Origin: Flavobacterium sp. BFFFF2
GTDB taxonomy: Bacteria > Bacteroidota > Bacteroidia > Flavobacteriales > Flavobacteriaceae
Assembly: GCA_002256385.1 (NCBI GenBank)
Contig: NKJD01000007.1
Span: 1-64,000 of the forward strand
DNA length: 64,000 nt
Direction: 5' to 3'
The notes under the pieces: model-generated
Databases searched by the model: none
What the model was told of the DNA's origin: nothing
What the model saw: only the letters and a program-made list of their open reading frames with translations
Made by a program: the position numbers and the translations under genes
In this document: positions 45,521 through 54,499 of the stretch, piece after piece
How positions within the stretch are numbered: position 1 is the stretch's first letter
Layout: each line of letters opens with the position of its first letter

Positions 45521-46657
45521 TTACGATTCAAAAATAGATTTTATTTTGCTGACAATTCGATTTAAATCTAATTCTGTTAAATTACTTCCACTAGGCAAGC
45601 ATAAACCGTCTCTGAACAGCGTTTCAGCTACATCAGTTCCATAATAGGGTGCATTTTCAAAAATTGGTTGCAAATGCATTGGTTTCCAGAGCGGTCTGGT
45701 TTCAATATTGTCTTTTTCCAAGTCCAGGCGAATGGTTTCTCTTGTAATATTTTTTGCATTTTCACCTACTAAAATAGCACTTAACCACCGATTGCAAAAG
45801 ATGCCATCTTGTTCATCAAGAAAACTAATTCCCGGCAAATCGCTTAAATGTTTCCGGTAATGCGAAAAATTGGCACGTCTATTTTCAATATGCCGATCTA
45901 ATACTTCCATTTGACCGCGGCCAATACCTGCGCAAATATTGCTTAACCGGTAATTATAACCAATGTGAGAATGTTGATAATGCGGGGCATTATCACGAGC
46001 TTGAGTGGCTAAAAATACAGCATGATTTTTAACCTCAAGGGTATGGGCCACCAAAGCACCACCGCCCGAAGTGGTAATTATTTTGTTTCCGTTAAATGAT
46101 AAAATACCAATATCGCCAAATGTGCCACATTTTTGTCCGTGATAGGTAGATCCTAATGCCTCAGCGCTGTCCTCTAAAACTGGGATATCATATTTTTGAG
46201 CTACCTGATTTATTTCAGTCACTTTGTATGGAAATCCATATAGGTGAACTGCGACTATGGCTTTGGGCTTGTTGCCCAACTTTATTCGATCAACGATGGC
46301 TTCTTCCAATGCAATTGGACACAAATTCCAAGTGTCTTTTTCACTATCTACAAAAATCGGTTTAGCACCTAAATAAGCAATCGGGTTGGCCGAAGCTGAA
46401 AATGTCATACTTTGACAAATCACTTCATCGCCCGCTTGAACACCCAATTGAATTAATCCGAGGTGCAAGGCAGCTGTTCCTGAACTTAGGCCAGCAACAT
46501 GGCTATTGGCGCCCAAATATTGTTCCAAATCTTGCTCAAATCCGGTAACGTTTGGCCCTAATGGAGCCACCCAGTTAGAATCAAATGCTTCTTTCACAAA
46601 TTGCTGCTCGTTGCCTCCCATGTGGGGCGAAGACAACCATATTTTATCATGTGCCAT
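45521..46657 (-). CDS. DegT/DnrJ/EryC1-family sugar aminotransferase
   Basis: PLP enzyme that transfers an amino group to a keto-sugar nucleotide. The 378-residue product has GLSSGTAALHLGL (57-69), which binds PLP phosphate, and Asp163 in EDSAEALGS. The Schiff-base Lys192 is in FNGNKIITTSGGG. It resembles PglE-type enzymes, which act on the 4-keto product of a 4,6-dehydratase such as the one encoded downstream at 43486. The 100-bp gap after its stop (45421-45520) holds nothing clear. Its start overlaps the first sugar transferase by 11 bp. Confidence 0.9.
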   Translation of the reverse strand: MAHDKIWLSSPHMGGNEQQFVKEAFDSNWVAPLGPNVTGFEQDLEQYLGANSHVAGLSSGTAALHLGLIQLGVQAGDEVICQSMTFSASANPIAYLGAKPIFVDSEKDTWNLCPIALEEAIVDRIKLGNKPKAIVAVHLYGFPYKVTEINQVAQKYDIPVLEDSAEALGSTYHGQKCGTFGDIGILSFNGNKIITTSGGGALVAHTLEVKNHAVFLATQARDNAPHYQHSHIGYNYRLSNICAGIGRGQMEVLDRHIENRRANFSHYRKHLSDLPGISFLDEQDGIFCNRWLSAILVGENAKNITRETIRLDLEKDNIETRPLWKPMHLQPIFENAPYYGTDVAETLFRDGLCLPSGSNLTELDLNRIVSKIKSIFES

Positions 46658-47228
46658 ACCTAATTTTTTTTATTAAAATGAACGCTGTTTGTCCTATAAT
46701 TTTTAAATCGGTCCAAGCCGATTGCACTTTTAAATAGTCTTTATTTATTTGAATTTTATCTGGAAAAATGACTTCGTCATTGTATTCCTCTGCATTTGAT
46801 ACTTTTTTGAGCAATTGTTCTTCATCCCAATATTTAATACTTGCGGCTGACGTTAATCCTGGTTTCAATTGCAACAATATTTGGTCTTCTTTTGGCAAAC
46901 AGTCATAGTATCCCGCTACATCGGGCCGCGGACCTACCACGCTCATTTCGCCAACTAAAATATTCCAAAGCTGCGGCCATTCATCCAATTTATATCGCCT
47001 AATCCACTCAACTGCAGCAGGAACTATTTGTGTACTACCTGTTTTTCGGTATGTGCGAAACTTTACAATCTGAAATAATTTGCCATTTTTACCAACCCGC
47101 TCTTGCATAAAAATACCAGACGATTGGGTTAAAATTGCTACATAGATCCAAATAAAAAAGGCTGGAATCAATAATACAAAACCAATTCCGATGGCAAAAA
47201 AAAGATCAAAAAGCCGCTTGGTAACCAA
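46647..47228 (-). CDS. Initiating phosphoglycosyl transferase (PglC-like)
   Basis: 193-residue monotopic enzyme that puts the first sugar-phosphate on undecaprenyl phosphate. It has an N-terminal membrane-entering helix (about 10-33). It has VKFRTY (the family KFRS/T motif), LDEWPQLWN with the catalytic Asp-Glu, and VGPRPD. The short form without extra N-terminal membrane segments matches the PglC class, which often uses the UDP-diNAc-bacillosamine made by FlaA1- and PglE-like partners. That agrees with its location directly upstream of the aminotransferase, with an 11-bp overlap. Confidence 0.9.
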   Translation of the reverse strand: MVTKRLFDLFFAIGIGFVLLIPAFFIWIYVAILTQSSGIFMQERVGKNGKLFQIVKFRTYRKTGSTQIVPAAVEWIRRYKLDEWPQLWNILVGEMSVVGPRPDVAGYYDCLPKEDQILLQLKPGLTSAASIKYWDEEQLLKKVSNAEEYNDEVIFPDKIQINKDYLKVQSAWTDLKIIGQTAFILIKKIRYGT

Positions 47229-47233
47229 TCATT

Positions 47234-48298
47234 TTACAATTTAGACATCAACTCTGATTCTTTCATTAAAATGGGCAAATTATCCACATCGCGCAAGAAA
47301 ATCAAATCTTTTTCAAACTCATACATGCGGTAGTTAAAATCAAAGTCAGGGTCATTGCTCAATAAACGCAACGTATCGGACGCAAAATTAGCCCCACCCG
47401 CAGCAAAACACTGGGTAAAAGCCACATGTCGTACATTCACTTCTGTAATATATGGGGTGCCATCTTCGTCCTCTTTGAAATCGACGGTGAAAAAACCGTG
47501 TTTGGCAGCACCTGTGTAGTCAAATAAATGATCCATGGCTTTGATGGAGAGATCCACCAATTTTGGTTCATTTAACAAACGGCCAAAAGAAGTGTTTCCG
47601 GTAATGCCAGACGGTGCCACTTTTGCCATAATGTAATTAACCCGCTCAGCGCAAGCTGTTCTCAATAATTTTCCATTGTAATACAACATTTTACAAGCCA
47701 AATTACGGCCTGGTAAAAATTTGCTGGCAATGAATTCGGTTACATTCGGATTAATTTGAATCCAGTTGCGAAGCGAATATTCATCTTCTACTTTCAAAGA
47801 TCCCAAACCACTGGTTCCGCTGGTACTTCTGACCCAAAAATTACCCGACAACACATTGAAAATTTCACTGAAATCTTGGATCTCTCTATTAAATGACACC
47901 GATGGCGGAACGACTCCCAAATCTTTTAAAATTTCGGTCATTTTTGATTTATCTACCAACAAATCAGCCATAGATGAAGCAGGTAGCAGCACTTTACAAG
48001 GCAAAGTACTTACTTCTCCTTTTTTGCTCCATTCCATTACTTCCAATTCAGGTAAAATAACCGCATAGTCAATCCCATTGTCGCTGATTATTTTTTCAAT
48101 CGCTTGCCAATAATCTGGATGCGTGGCTGGCGGAACAATAAATGTCTTAGAAAATAGTTCGGGCTGATACAAGCCAATAGCCAATGGATTGATATCGGTG
48201 CCAAACAATTCAAAGCGCTTGTAAAAAGAATACTTTTTGAGCGCAATGGAAAAACTTCGGGGCGTTGGCCCTCCTACTCCTGTAATTAAAACTTTCAT
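47234..48298 (-). CDS. ATP-grasp protein, PylC/carbamoyl-phosphate-synthase-like
   Basis: 354-residue ATP-grasp ligase. It opens with MKVLITGVGG (pre-ATP-grasp Rossmann fold), has FWVRSTSGTSGLGS (ATP loop, about residue 158), and EFIASKFLPGRNLACK. It ends with VDFKEDEDGTPYITEVNVR (metal-binding Glu and Asn). Such enzymes join a carboxylate to an amine through an acyl phosphate. Substrates cannot be read from sequence. Its position between two phosphoglycosyl transferases suggests that it acts on a sugar or its amino-acid substituent. It begins 5 bp upstream of the first sugar transferase. Confidence 0.8.
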   Translation of the reverse strand: MKVLITGVGGPTPRSFSIALKKYSFYKRFELFGTDINPLAIGLYQPELFSKTFIVPPATHPDYWQAIEKIISDNGIDYAVILPELEVMEWSKKGEVSTLPCKVLLPASSMADLLVDKSKMTEILKDLGVVPPSVSFNREIQDFSEIFNVLSGNFWVRSTSGTSGLGSLKVEDEYSLRNWIQINPNVTEFIASKFLPGRNLACKMLYYNGKLLRTACAERVNYIMAKVAPSGITGNTSFGRLLNEPKLVDLSIKAMDHLFDYTGAAKHGFFTVDFKEDEDGTPYITEVNVRHVAFTQCFAAGGANFASDTLRLLSNDPDFDFNYRMYEFEKDLIFLRDVDNLPILMKESELMSKL

Positions 48299-48321
48299 GT
48301 ATAAAGGTGATTAGGGTATGC

Positions 48322-48927
48322 TTAATTGGTTCCGTCAAAGGGCAACATCGGTCGGTCATCCGTTTGATTGACGCCCTCTGAAATGATCACTTTTTTACAG
48401 GTCATCCAAATGATCTGTAGATCCATCCACAAAGAAACCTGATCGACGTATTCAACATCTAATCTGAATTTCTCGGTCCATGGAATGCTGTTTCTGCCGT
48501 TTACTTGTGCCCAGCCTGTAATACCTGGACGCACTTCGTGTCGGCGCAATTGGGTTTCACTGTATAATGGAATGTACTTGTATAATAACGGGCGTGGCCC
48601 GACCAAACTCATATCGCCTTTGACCACGTTAATGAGTTGTGGCAGTTCATCTAATGACAATTTACGGATGATGCGGCCCGCAGCTGTAATCCGCAGATTG
48701 TCTGGCAACAATTTACCATTGGCATCTTTGGCATCGGTCATAGTTTTGAATTTGATAATATTGAAAGGCTGTTGGTTTTTACCAGGCCGCTCTTGAAAAA
48801 AGAAAGCTTTACCCCCATTTTGACGAACCAAAATAAGGTACACAACCACCAATAGTGGCGATGCTATGAGCAGCGTCACCAGTGAAACGATTAAATCAAA
48901 CAAACGTTTTAGACCGTTCTTATACAT
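48322..48927 (-). CDS. Second initiating phosphoglycosyl transferase
   Basis: 201-residue sugar transferase with an N-terminal re-entrant helix (about 8-33), then ERPGKN, IIKFKTM, LDELPQL with the catalytic Asp-Glu, GDMSLVGPRPLL, and PGITGWAQVNGRN. The last block is better preserved than in its neighbour at 46647. Both are PglC-length. Two enzymes of this class in one cluster are unusual because only one is needed to start a repeat unit. It overlaps the ATP-grasp gene upstream by 8 bp. Confidence 0.9.
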   Translation of the reverse strand: MYKNGLKRLFDLIVSLVTLLIASPLLVVVYLILVRQNGGKAFFFQERPGKNQQPFNIIKFKTMTDAKDANGKLLPDNLRITAAGRIIRKLSLDELPQLINVVKGDMSLVGPRPLLYKYIPLYSETQLRRHEVRPGITGWAQVNGRNSIPWTEKFRLDVEYVDQVSLWMDLQIIWMTCKKVIISEGVNQTDDRPMLPFDGTN

Positions 48928-49936
48928 GCCAATGTTTTTCTAATCGGTGTTTCAATCCTTGTTGTTCGGGCAATTGCCATAATAATTTACACCAATCGTG
49001 ATTGCCTTCAATAAAGCCAGGGCCTTTTTCGGTAATCACAATATCCCAACCAATCGAACGGTTTTGTGGATGTGCCAATGCCGCTTTTTTGACCATTTCA
49101 ATGGTTTCGGGCCAAAATGGCACCTGAAAACCAACAATGGGCACTTTGGTAATGGGATGACTGGTTTCTTGTGGTTTGGTAATATCACTATAAACAGCGG
49201 GTCCGTTAATGATGCCCGTTGTTTCATCGATGGGGGCCGCCACATTTCCTGCCGCCATATTATCGACCGACGAGTTGACGGTGATGCGTTGTCTGCAACC
49301 CAACAATTCTACCTCGTTGTTTGCGGTAACCTGCGTAAAAATACGCACCGTGTTTACGCCAGAAGGTGACAATTGATTCAGTGTCGGGTGTTGCACAATA
49401 AATTCTTCAATGAGGTCTAAGCCGTTGGCATTCATAAAAGCCAATAAGCTATCTGCTGTAAAATCAGCTGTATTTTTAATGTGAACTTGCGCCCCACATT
49501 TGCCATCAACGGCTTTGAGTACGATTTTACCCGAAGTCGAAGCTAAAAAATAATCGACCAAAGCGGGATCGGCCAATAGTTCGGCATTTGTTGCCATTTT
49601 ATGAACAAAATAGGCCCGATATTCATCGTAAAACAAGCGTTTGTTATCAAGAATCGTGCGCGCTTTTGGCGGATTCATGACCAACTGGTATTCGTACATG
49701 TAACCGGTACCTGCCCACTTGGCGCGTTCGGCTTTATTTTTTTCGAAGAATCGGAATTGAAAATATTCTAAAATAGAAATGTTATAGGTGTATACTGACG
49801 ATAAGACATCTGCCCAAATGGCTACTTTTGATTTACCCGTTTTTTGAGCAGTATAATTAAGGAACAAAGACAATTTGTTCCAATCCATTTGTTTGATGTA
49901 ATAGCCTAAATAAAGGCTTCTTTTAAAAAAACTCAT
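48920..49936 (-). CDS. Sugar-transfer-associated ATP-grasp protein (ATPgrasp_ST-like)
   Basis: 338-residue protein that matches the ATP-grasp family found next to sugar transferases (ATPgrasp_ST). Features are LDNKRLFYDEYRAYF, the glycine-containing ATP segment IVLKAVDGKCGAQV, EEFIVQHPTLNQLSPSGVNTVRI and IGWDIVITEKGPGFIEGNHDW with metal-binding Glu and Asn. Its function is not established experimentally to my knowledge; amide-bond formation on a sugar or lipid-linked precursor is the usual proposal. It overlaps its upstream neighbour (NodB-like) by 4 bp and the downstream sugar transferase by 8 bp. Confidence 0.8.
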   Translation of the reverse strand: MSFFKRSLYLGYYIKQMDWNKLSLFLNYTAQKTGKSKVAIWADVLSSVYTYNISILEYFQFRFFEKNKAERAKWAGTGYMYEYQLVMNPPKARTILDNKRLFYDEYRAYFVHKMATNAELLADPALVDYFLASTSGKIVLKAVDGKCGAQVHIKNTADFTADSLLAFMNANGLDLIEEFIVQHPTLNQLSPSGVNTVRIFTQVTANNEVELLGCRQRITVNSSVDNMAAGNVAAPIDETTGIINGPAVYSDITKPQETSHPITKVPIVGFQVPFWPETIEMVKKAALAHPQNRSIGWDIVITEKGPGFIEGNHDWCKLLWQLPEQQGLKHRLEKHWHV

Positions 49937-51057
49937 ATCATTTGGGTTAATTGTTGGGCCGATACAAATTCGATATCAGGCCATCTGCGCAACATTTCTT
50001 GGAGTAATTTTTTTAAGGTTTCCAGCCCTTTTTGGCGGTTTTTTGGGTCAATGTGTCCACAAAAATTCACCCTATGCGAACTGATTACTGCTGGTTTTTT
50101 CATTCGGAATGCGGCTTCCATTTGTCGCAAAGTATATTGTACCCAATCAATTCCGCGATCTTCAGTAGGTTCAAAAACGATATTTCGAACCATAATTTGA
50201 AGGCCTTCATGGGTGTTTTTCCCCATGTAATTGAGGGATTTTTTGTAAACCCCATTCCCTTGATGTTCGCGGTGCATCAAACCTAGGTCAATGTGAGTCA
50301 CCCCATTTTGTACCAAAGTGGGGTACAAACTATGGTGGATTGAATAGACAGGCGGGGTAAAATAATGACTTCGTTTGCCATAAACCGCTTCAAATCGGTT
50401 GAGACCATCTTGGATTACTTTCTTCATAGGCTCCAATTGATCGGTAGTGGCAAAATCAAAAGCTGCTGTGCTTGAAATGGTTGGGTAGCCTTCTTCCGAA
50501 ATGCTGGTATAGGAACGGTTTTTTAAAGCCGTTAATAAATCGGGCGATTTTTTGTTTAATTTATCATGAAACAGAATTAAATTCAGGTGTTCACGCCCAT
50601 GAAACTCTGGCGACATAATGCCTTCAGCCATGCCTTGTTGCCATAATTTCCACGCTCCTTGGTAAGCAGCCGGTTGCAAGGCTTCTAATTTTGAATAGGT
50701 GTCGGGTAGATTTTCGTGAAAAAATTGTTGGTAGTCATCAGCCGCCATTTTTTCAAAATCAATGTTGCATGGCAATGCAAAAGGCGTAAAAACGGCATGA
50801 TTTCCTTTGCTGTCTTTAACTGACCGAAGTACTTCGTACAAGGCTTCTAAATCAGCGGCCGTTTCAAGCGTGTCGAGTGCATCAAACCTTGAATAACAGG
50901 GCATGCCTGCTGCATCCATGTTCGTTCTGGCTTGCGGGGAATCAAGACGGACGTTGCCATAATCGTCTACCGAAAAAACAACTAGTTTTTTGGAAGTACG
51001 TTTACCTCCTAGATTTTTTAAGTGCCAAAAAGCAGTTTCTTTAATTTGATGAATCAT
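49933..51057 (-). CDS. NodB-like polysaccharide deacetylase-type protein, copy A
   Basis: 374-residue protein. VVFSVDDYGNVR (Asp31 and Asp32) and EFHGREH (His153 and His157, spaced HxxxH) look like the metal triad of carbohydrate esterase family 4 (TFDD and HxxxH). Later shared blocks are VRNIVFEPTEDRG and KPAVISSHRVNF. It is a clear paralogue of the protein at 59437, with the same blocks in the same order and spacing. The triad spacing (about 120 residues) is longer than the ~45-60 usual in NodB, so this is a divergent or separate family. It overlaps ATPgrasp_ST by 4 bp and a GT4 gene by 17 bp. Confidence 0.65.
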   Translation of the reverse strand: MIHQIKETAFWHLKNLGGKRTSKKLVVFSVDDYGNVRLDSPQARTNMDAAGMPCYSRFDALDTLETAADLEALYEVLRSVKDSKGNHAVFTPFALPCNIDFEKMAADDYQQFFHENLPDTYSKLEALQPAAYQGAWKLWQQGMAEGIMSPEFHGREHLNLILFHDKLNKKSPDLLTALKNRSYTSISEEGYPTISSTAAFDFATTDQLEPMKKVIQDGLNRFEAVYGKRSHYFTPPVYSIHHSLYPTLVQNGVTHIDLGLMHREHQGNGVYKKSLNYMGKNTHEGLQIMVRNIVFEPTEDRGIDWVQYTLRQMEAAFRMKKPAVISSHRVNFCGHIDPKNRQKGLETLKKLLQEMLRRWPDIEFVSAQQLTQMI

Positions 51058-52273
51058 GTCCTTTTTTTATCAGTGATTCGATGTCATTTAAAGCCCGGGC
51101 ATAAACCGATTTAGAATCGCCCGATGCGACTGTTAATGCACGTGCATTGTTTTTCATTTTATGCATTAGTACCTCATCTTCGGCACATTGAACAATATAT
51201 TGAGCCAAAGCTTGCGCATCACCCGGATTATTGTGAAAACCCACTTCGTGATCCAAAATGATGTTCTTCATTTCACTTTCCAATGAATTGATAATGGGCA
51301 AACCAGCGCCCAACAAATCAAACAATTTATAAGTGACTGATTGGGTTGCCCCTTTAATATGCTGCGTTAAACCAATGGATGACTTAAAATATTCTTCCAT
51401 TAATTTGTCTTTGGACAAACGGCCGTGATACACCAAATTGTCGTGCTTCTGAACATATTGTTCCACCAATTCTTTTTGAGGTCCATCACCTGCAATGGCA
51501 AAAATAACCTTCGGATGGGTTTTCTCTAATAATTCGGCCGCCTTTAAAATAGTGGGGATGTCATAGGAAAATCCTAAGCTACCTGCATAAATTACTTGAA
51601 ATGCAGTTGGTTTCTGTACACTTTGCGCCGCTAATTGCAATTGTCGGTCCATTTCATCCAATTGAATCGCTGGATAATAACAGGCAGTTTTTGAAATAGG
51701 AGCGTACGTTTTCGCCCAATTCAAGTATTGATTTGAAATGGCTGTAACCATCGAGGCTTGTTGAAAAACCTGCTGCGTTCTCATTCGAAGTGGCGATAAA
51801 AAAGCATTGATTACCTTCTTTTTGAGTCCATGGCTGTGCTCAGTAAAAGCATCGGGCCAAGGATCAATGATATCGATAACCACTGGAATCTTATTTTTTT
51901 TGGCCCATTGAATGGCATAAAAAGCCGTGGAAATGGGCGGAAATGCCACCACCAACACCGCGGGCTTTTCGGCTTGTTCATCAAAGGCTTCGATCATTTG
52001 TTTTCCTAATGACAAATGTGAAAACAAGCGCTGTGGCGAAATGTTGTTTTGGTACGCTTTGGCCGGCACAAATTGCACTTCAACTTGATCGTTGATTTGC
52101 TCTACATGATAGCCATCGTAGCGTTGTTTTTTAACATTATGCCGAAAGGTCGATGCCCAATATACCACCTGATGGCCGCGTCGTGTAGCTTCTTCAACCA
52201 ACGAGTTGTATCGGGTGTTTTTATTGTCGTCGAGCGGCGTGTTTTCAAATATGGAAAGGAACCAAATTTTCAT
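51041..52273 (-). CDS. GT4-family glycosyltransferase (WcaI-like)
   Basis: 410-residue retaining GT-B enzyme. The N-terminus (MKIWFLSIFENTPLDDNKNTRY) is of the WcaI/WbuB type. The donor-binding half shows VIYAGSLGFSYDI, VIFAIAGDGPQKE and YKLFDLLGAGLPIINSL, which holds the sugar-contacting region. It adds a sugar to the lipid-linked repeat unit on the inner face of the membrane. It overlaps the NodB-like gene by 17 bp and starts 3 bp after the epimerase gene, so all are in one transcript. Confidence 0.87.
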   Translation of the reverse strand: MKIWFLSIFENTPLDDNKNTRYNSLVEEATRRGHQVVYWASTFRHNVKKQRYDGYHVEQINDQVEVQFVPAKAYQNNISPQRLFSHLSLGKQMIEAFDEQAEKPAVLVVAFPPISTAFYAIQWAKKNKIPVVIDIIDPWPDAFTEHSHGLKKKVINAFLSPLRMRTQQVFQQASMVTAISNQYLNWAKTYAPISKTACYYPAIQLDEMDRQLQLAAQSVQKPTAFQVIYAGSLGFSYDIPTILKAAELLEKTHPKVIFAIAGDGPQKELVEQYVQKHDNLVYHGRLSKDKLMEEYFKSSIGLTQHIKGATQSVTYKLFDLLGAGLPIINSLESEMKNIILDHEVGFHNNPGDAQALAQYIVQCAEDEVLMHKMKNNARALTVASGDSKSVYARALNDIESLIKKGHDSSN

Positions 52274-52276
52274 CGA

Positions 52277-53338
52277 TTATTGCTCATTTCTGGTTATCCA
52301 AGCTGCATAAATTTCCTCGAAAGTCGTTTGCAGTGATTTGGTAATATCCCAATTTGGATAATGTTCTTTCATTTTACGCAAATCGCTATAATAGCAAATG
52401 TGATCACCAATACGGTTGGTTTCATCATACTTGTATTTCATCGGCTTCCCGCTGATTTTTGAAATAATATCAAAGGCTTCAAGTACTGAACAAGTATTGT
52501 CTTTGCCACCGCCTAAGTTGTACACTTCGGCCACTCTTGGCGCATTGATAAATTCTTCGATAAAACGAGCCACATCGTATGAGTGGATGTTGTCGCGCAC
52601 TTGCTTGCCTTTATAGCCAAACACCGTGTACTCACGTTCTTCTAAGTTGCATTTTACCAAATAACTTAAAAATCCATGCAATTCAACGCCAGAATGACTT
52701 GGTCCGGTTAAACAACCACCACGCAAAACACAACTTGGCATGTTAAAATAACGGCCATATTCTTGCACCGAAATATCGGCAGAAACTTTTGAGGCGCCAA
52801 ATAATGAATGTTTGCATTGATCGATGCGGAAATGCTCAGGAATACCATGCGCATACGTATCATCGGCATAGTCCCAACGTGTGGGCAATTCAACCATTTC
52901 TATTTCATTTGGTGCATCGCCATATACTTTGTTGGTTGACATGTGCACAAAGGGAATGTCTGTTCGGTATCGTCTGGTGGCTTCTAACATATTAAAAGTA
53001 CCCACTGCATTGGTGTCAAAATCGTCAAAAGGAATGGCAGCAGCGCGGTCATGACTTGGCTGCGCAGCCGTATGTACAATGGCATCCGGTTTTACCTCTT
53101 GAATCAGGTCTAAAACGCCTTGGCGGTCGCGAATATCCACTTCGTGGTGCACAAAATGTGGCAAAGTGGTTGCCAACCGATTCTGGTTCCATCGCGTATC
53201 GCCGCTTGGTCCAAAGAAATTGGCGCGTTGGTTGTTATCTACCCCATGTATTTCCCAACCTAATTTGGAGAAATGCACACAAACTTCAGATCCGATCAAT
53301 CCGGATGATCCGGTTACTAATAAACGTTTCATTTTCAA
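52277..53338 (-). CDS. NAD-dependent epimerase/dehydratase (CDP-paratose 2-epimerase-like), Tyr-to-Phe
   Basis: 353-residue extended SDR protein. The nucleotide motif is [11 protein letters not shown] (8-18), and the catalytic-region Ser/Thr-Asn-Lys block is [10 protein letters not shown]. The YxxxK motif reads FGASK (Phe180, Lys184), so the catalytic Tyr is replaced by Phe. I recall the same form (SLFGASK) in homologues in other capsule loci, which argues against a sequencing error. Epimerisation at C2, as in CDP-tyvelose epimerase, uses a hydride-transfer mechanism at another carbon. It may tolerate this; activity is uncertain. Confidence 0.82.
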   Translation of the reverse strand: MKMKRLLVTGSSGLIGSEVCVHFSKLGWEIHGVDNNQRANFFGPSGDTRWNQNRLATTLPHFVHHEVDIRDRQGVLDLIQEVKPDAIVHTAAQPSHDRAAAIPFDDFDTNAVGTFNMLEATRRYRTDIPFVHMSTNKVYGDAPNEIEMVELPTRWDYADDTYAHGIPEHFRIDQCKHSLFGASKVSADISVQEYGRYFNMPSCVLRGGCLTGPSHSGVELHGFLSYLVKCNLEEREYTVFGYKGKQVRDNIHSYDVARFIEEFINAPRVAEVYNLGGGKDNTCSVLEAFDIISKISGKPMKYKYDETNRIGDHICYYSDLRKMKEHYPNWDITKSLQTTFEEIYAAWITRNEQ

Positions 53339-53358
53339 TAGATATAATAAGGTTCAAA

Positions 53359-54498
53359 TTAATCAAATAATATATTCTTCAATGTATAGGCTGCTCGCGT
53401 AACCCGTTGCTCATAAGGCTCGTAGATTGGCTCAGTAATGGCAGCATAATTGCGGGCTACAAGTTCTTCAGCCAATTCACGGTAATTGTGAGGTGAAAAA
53501 TAAAACCCTGCCGATTTCAGTTGTTCGACATTCACACATAAATTAGCCGCTATGACTGGTTTCTGAAGCGAAATGGCGTCTTCATTAACCGTGCTCCATC
53601 CTTCAAATAAACTTGGTTGCAAAATAGCATCGGCATGCCACATCACGGCCAACTGCGCATCGCGTGGAATGACACCTAAAAAGTGAACTTGGTTGTCCAA
53701 TGCATTGGTTGCAATCAGTTGCTTCAACTCCTGAATGTAGGCCGATTGGTTGTCATCAGGCAATTTACCCGTCATTACTAAGTGAACTGTTTTGCCCTGC
53801 TTTTTTAAATGAGCAATCGCTTTTAGCGCCACTTTATGGTTTTTATGTTTGTGAAATTGGTTGCAAATCACAAAATAATTTTCAGGTAATTTAAATTGGG
53901 CACACACTTCTTTTTTAGAAGCCGTTGGAAAAGTATCTACAATAGATACAAAGTGGTATACGTGAAATTTTACATGCGCTGGAATGTCAAAAAAGGCATA
54001 AAAATCATTTTTAACATCATAGCTAGAAACGACCAAGTCACGCGTATTTTTAAGGATAAATTGCACGCGAAGCCAACGCTCTAAACGCTTTAACTTTGAA
54101 AAGAATTGTGGGTAGTGCATGTGCTGCAAATCGGCATACCACGAAATCAATTTGGCTTTTGATTTGGACTTAACCGGATAATCATGCAAAGGATAAACGG
54201 CATCCAATTGATATTGTTCAATCAAGGGCTCAACAAATTGGTTTTTACCTGTAAAAAGCGACTTTAAAAATGTTTTATAAACCGATGGGTAAGGATGTTC
54301 AATGGCGTGCAAATGCGGATAATCAATTTCATTGACAAAACGTTGCAAGTTCGGATTATAGAACAAATACACCTCGGGCTGTTCTTCTTCTTTCAAAAAG
54401 GACAACACCTTCACCACATTCAGCACATAGATTACCCCGCCCATCCATTTTGGACTGAAGTTGTATATGATACCTACTTTTTTGCGTTTGATTTCCAT
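53359..54498 (-). CDS. GT4-family glycosyltransferase
   Basis: 379-residue GT-B glycosyltransferase from the ATG at 54498. It has VGIIYNFSPKWMGGVIYVL at the N-terminus, VVSSYDVKNDF in the linker and ILQPSLFEGWSTVNEDAISL with the ExxxxxxxE donor motif (about residue 310). The start at 54498 lies 1 bp after the upstream epimerase stop. A longer form starting at 54519 would overlap that gene by 20 bp and add seven residues before the fold. Confidence 0.86.
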   Translation of the reverse strand: MEIKRKKVGIIYNFSPKWMGGVIYVLNVVKVLSFLKEEEQPEVYLFYNPNLQRFVNEIDYPHLHAIEHPYPSVYKTFLKSLFTGKNQFVEPLIEQYQLDAVYPLHDYPVKSKSKAKLISWYADLQHMHYPQFFSKLKRLERWLRVQFILKNTRDLVVSSYDVKNDFYAFFDIPAHVKFHVYHFVSIVDTFPTASKKEVCAQFKLPENYFVICNQFHKHKNHKVALKAIAHLKKQGKTVHLVMTGKLPDDNQSAYIQELKQLIATNALDNQVHFLGVIPRDAQLAVMWHADAILQPSLFEGWSTVNEDAISLQKPVIAANLCVNVEQLKSAGFYFSPHNYRELAEELVARNYAAITEPIYEPYEQRVTRAAYTLKNILFD

Positions 54499-54499
54499 C

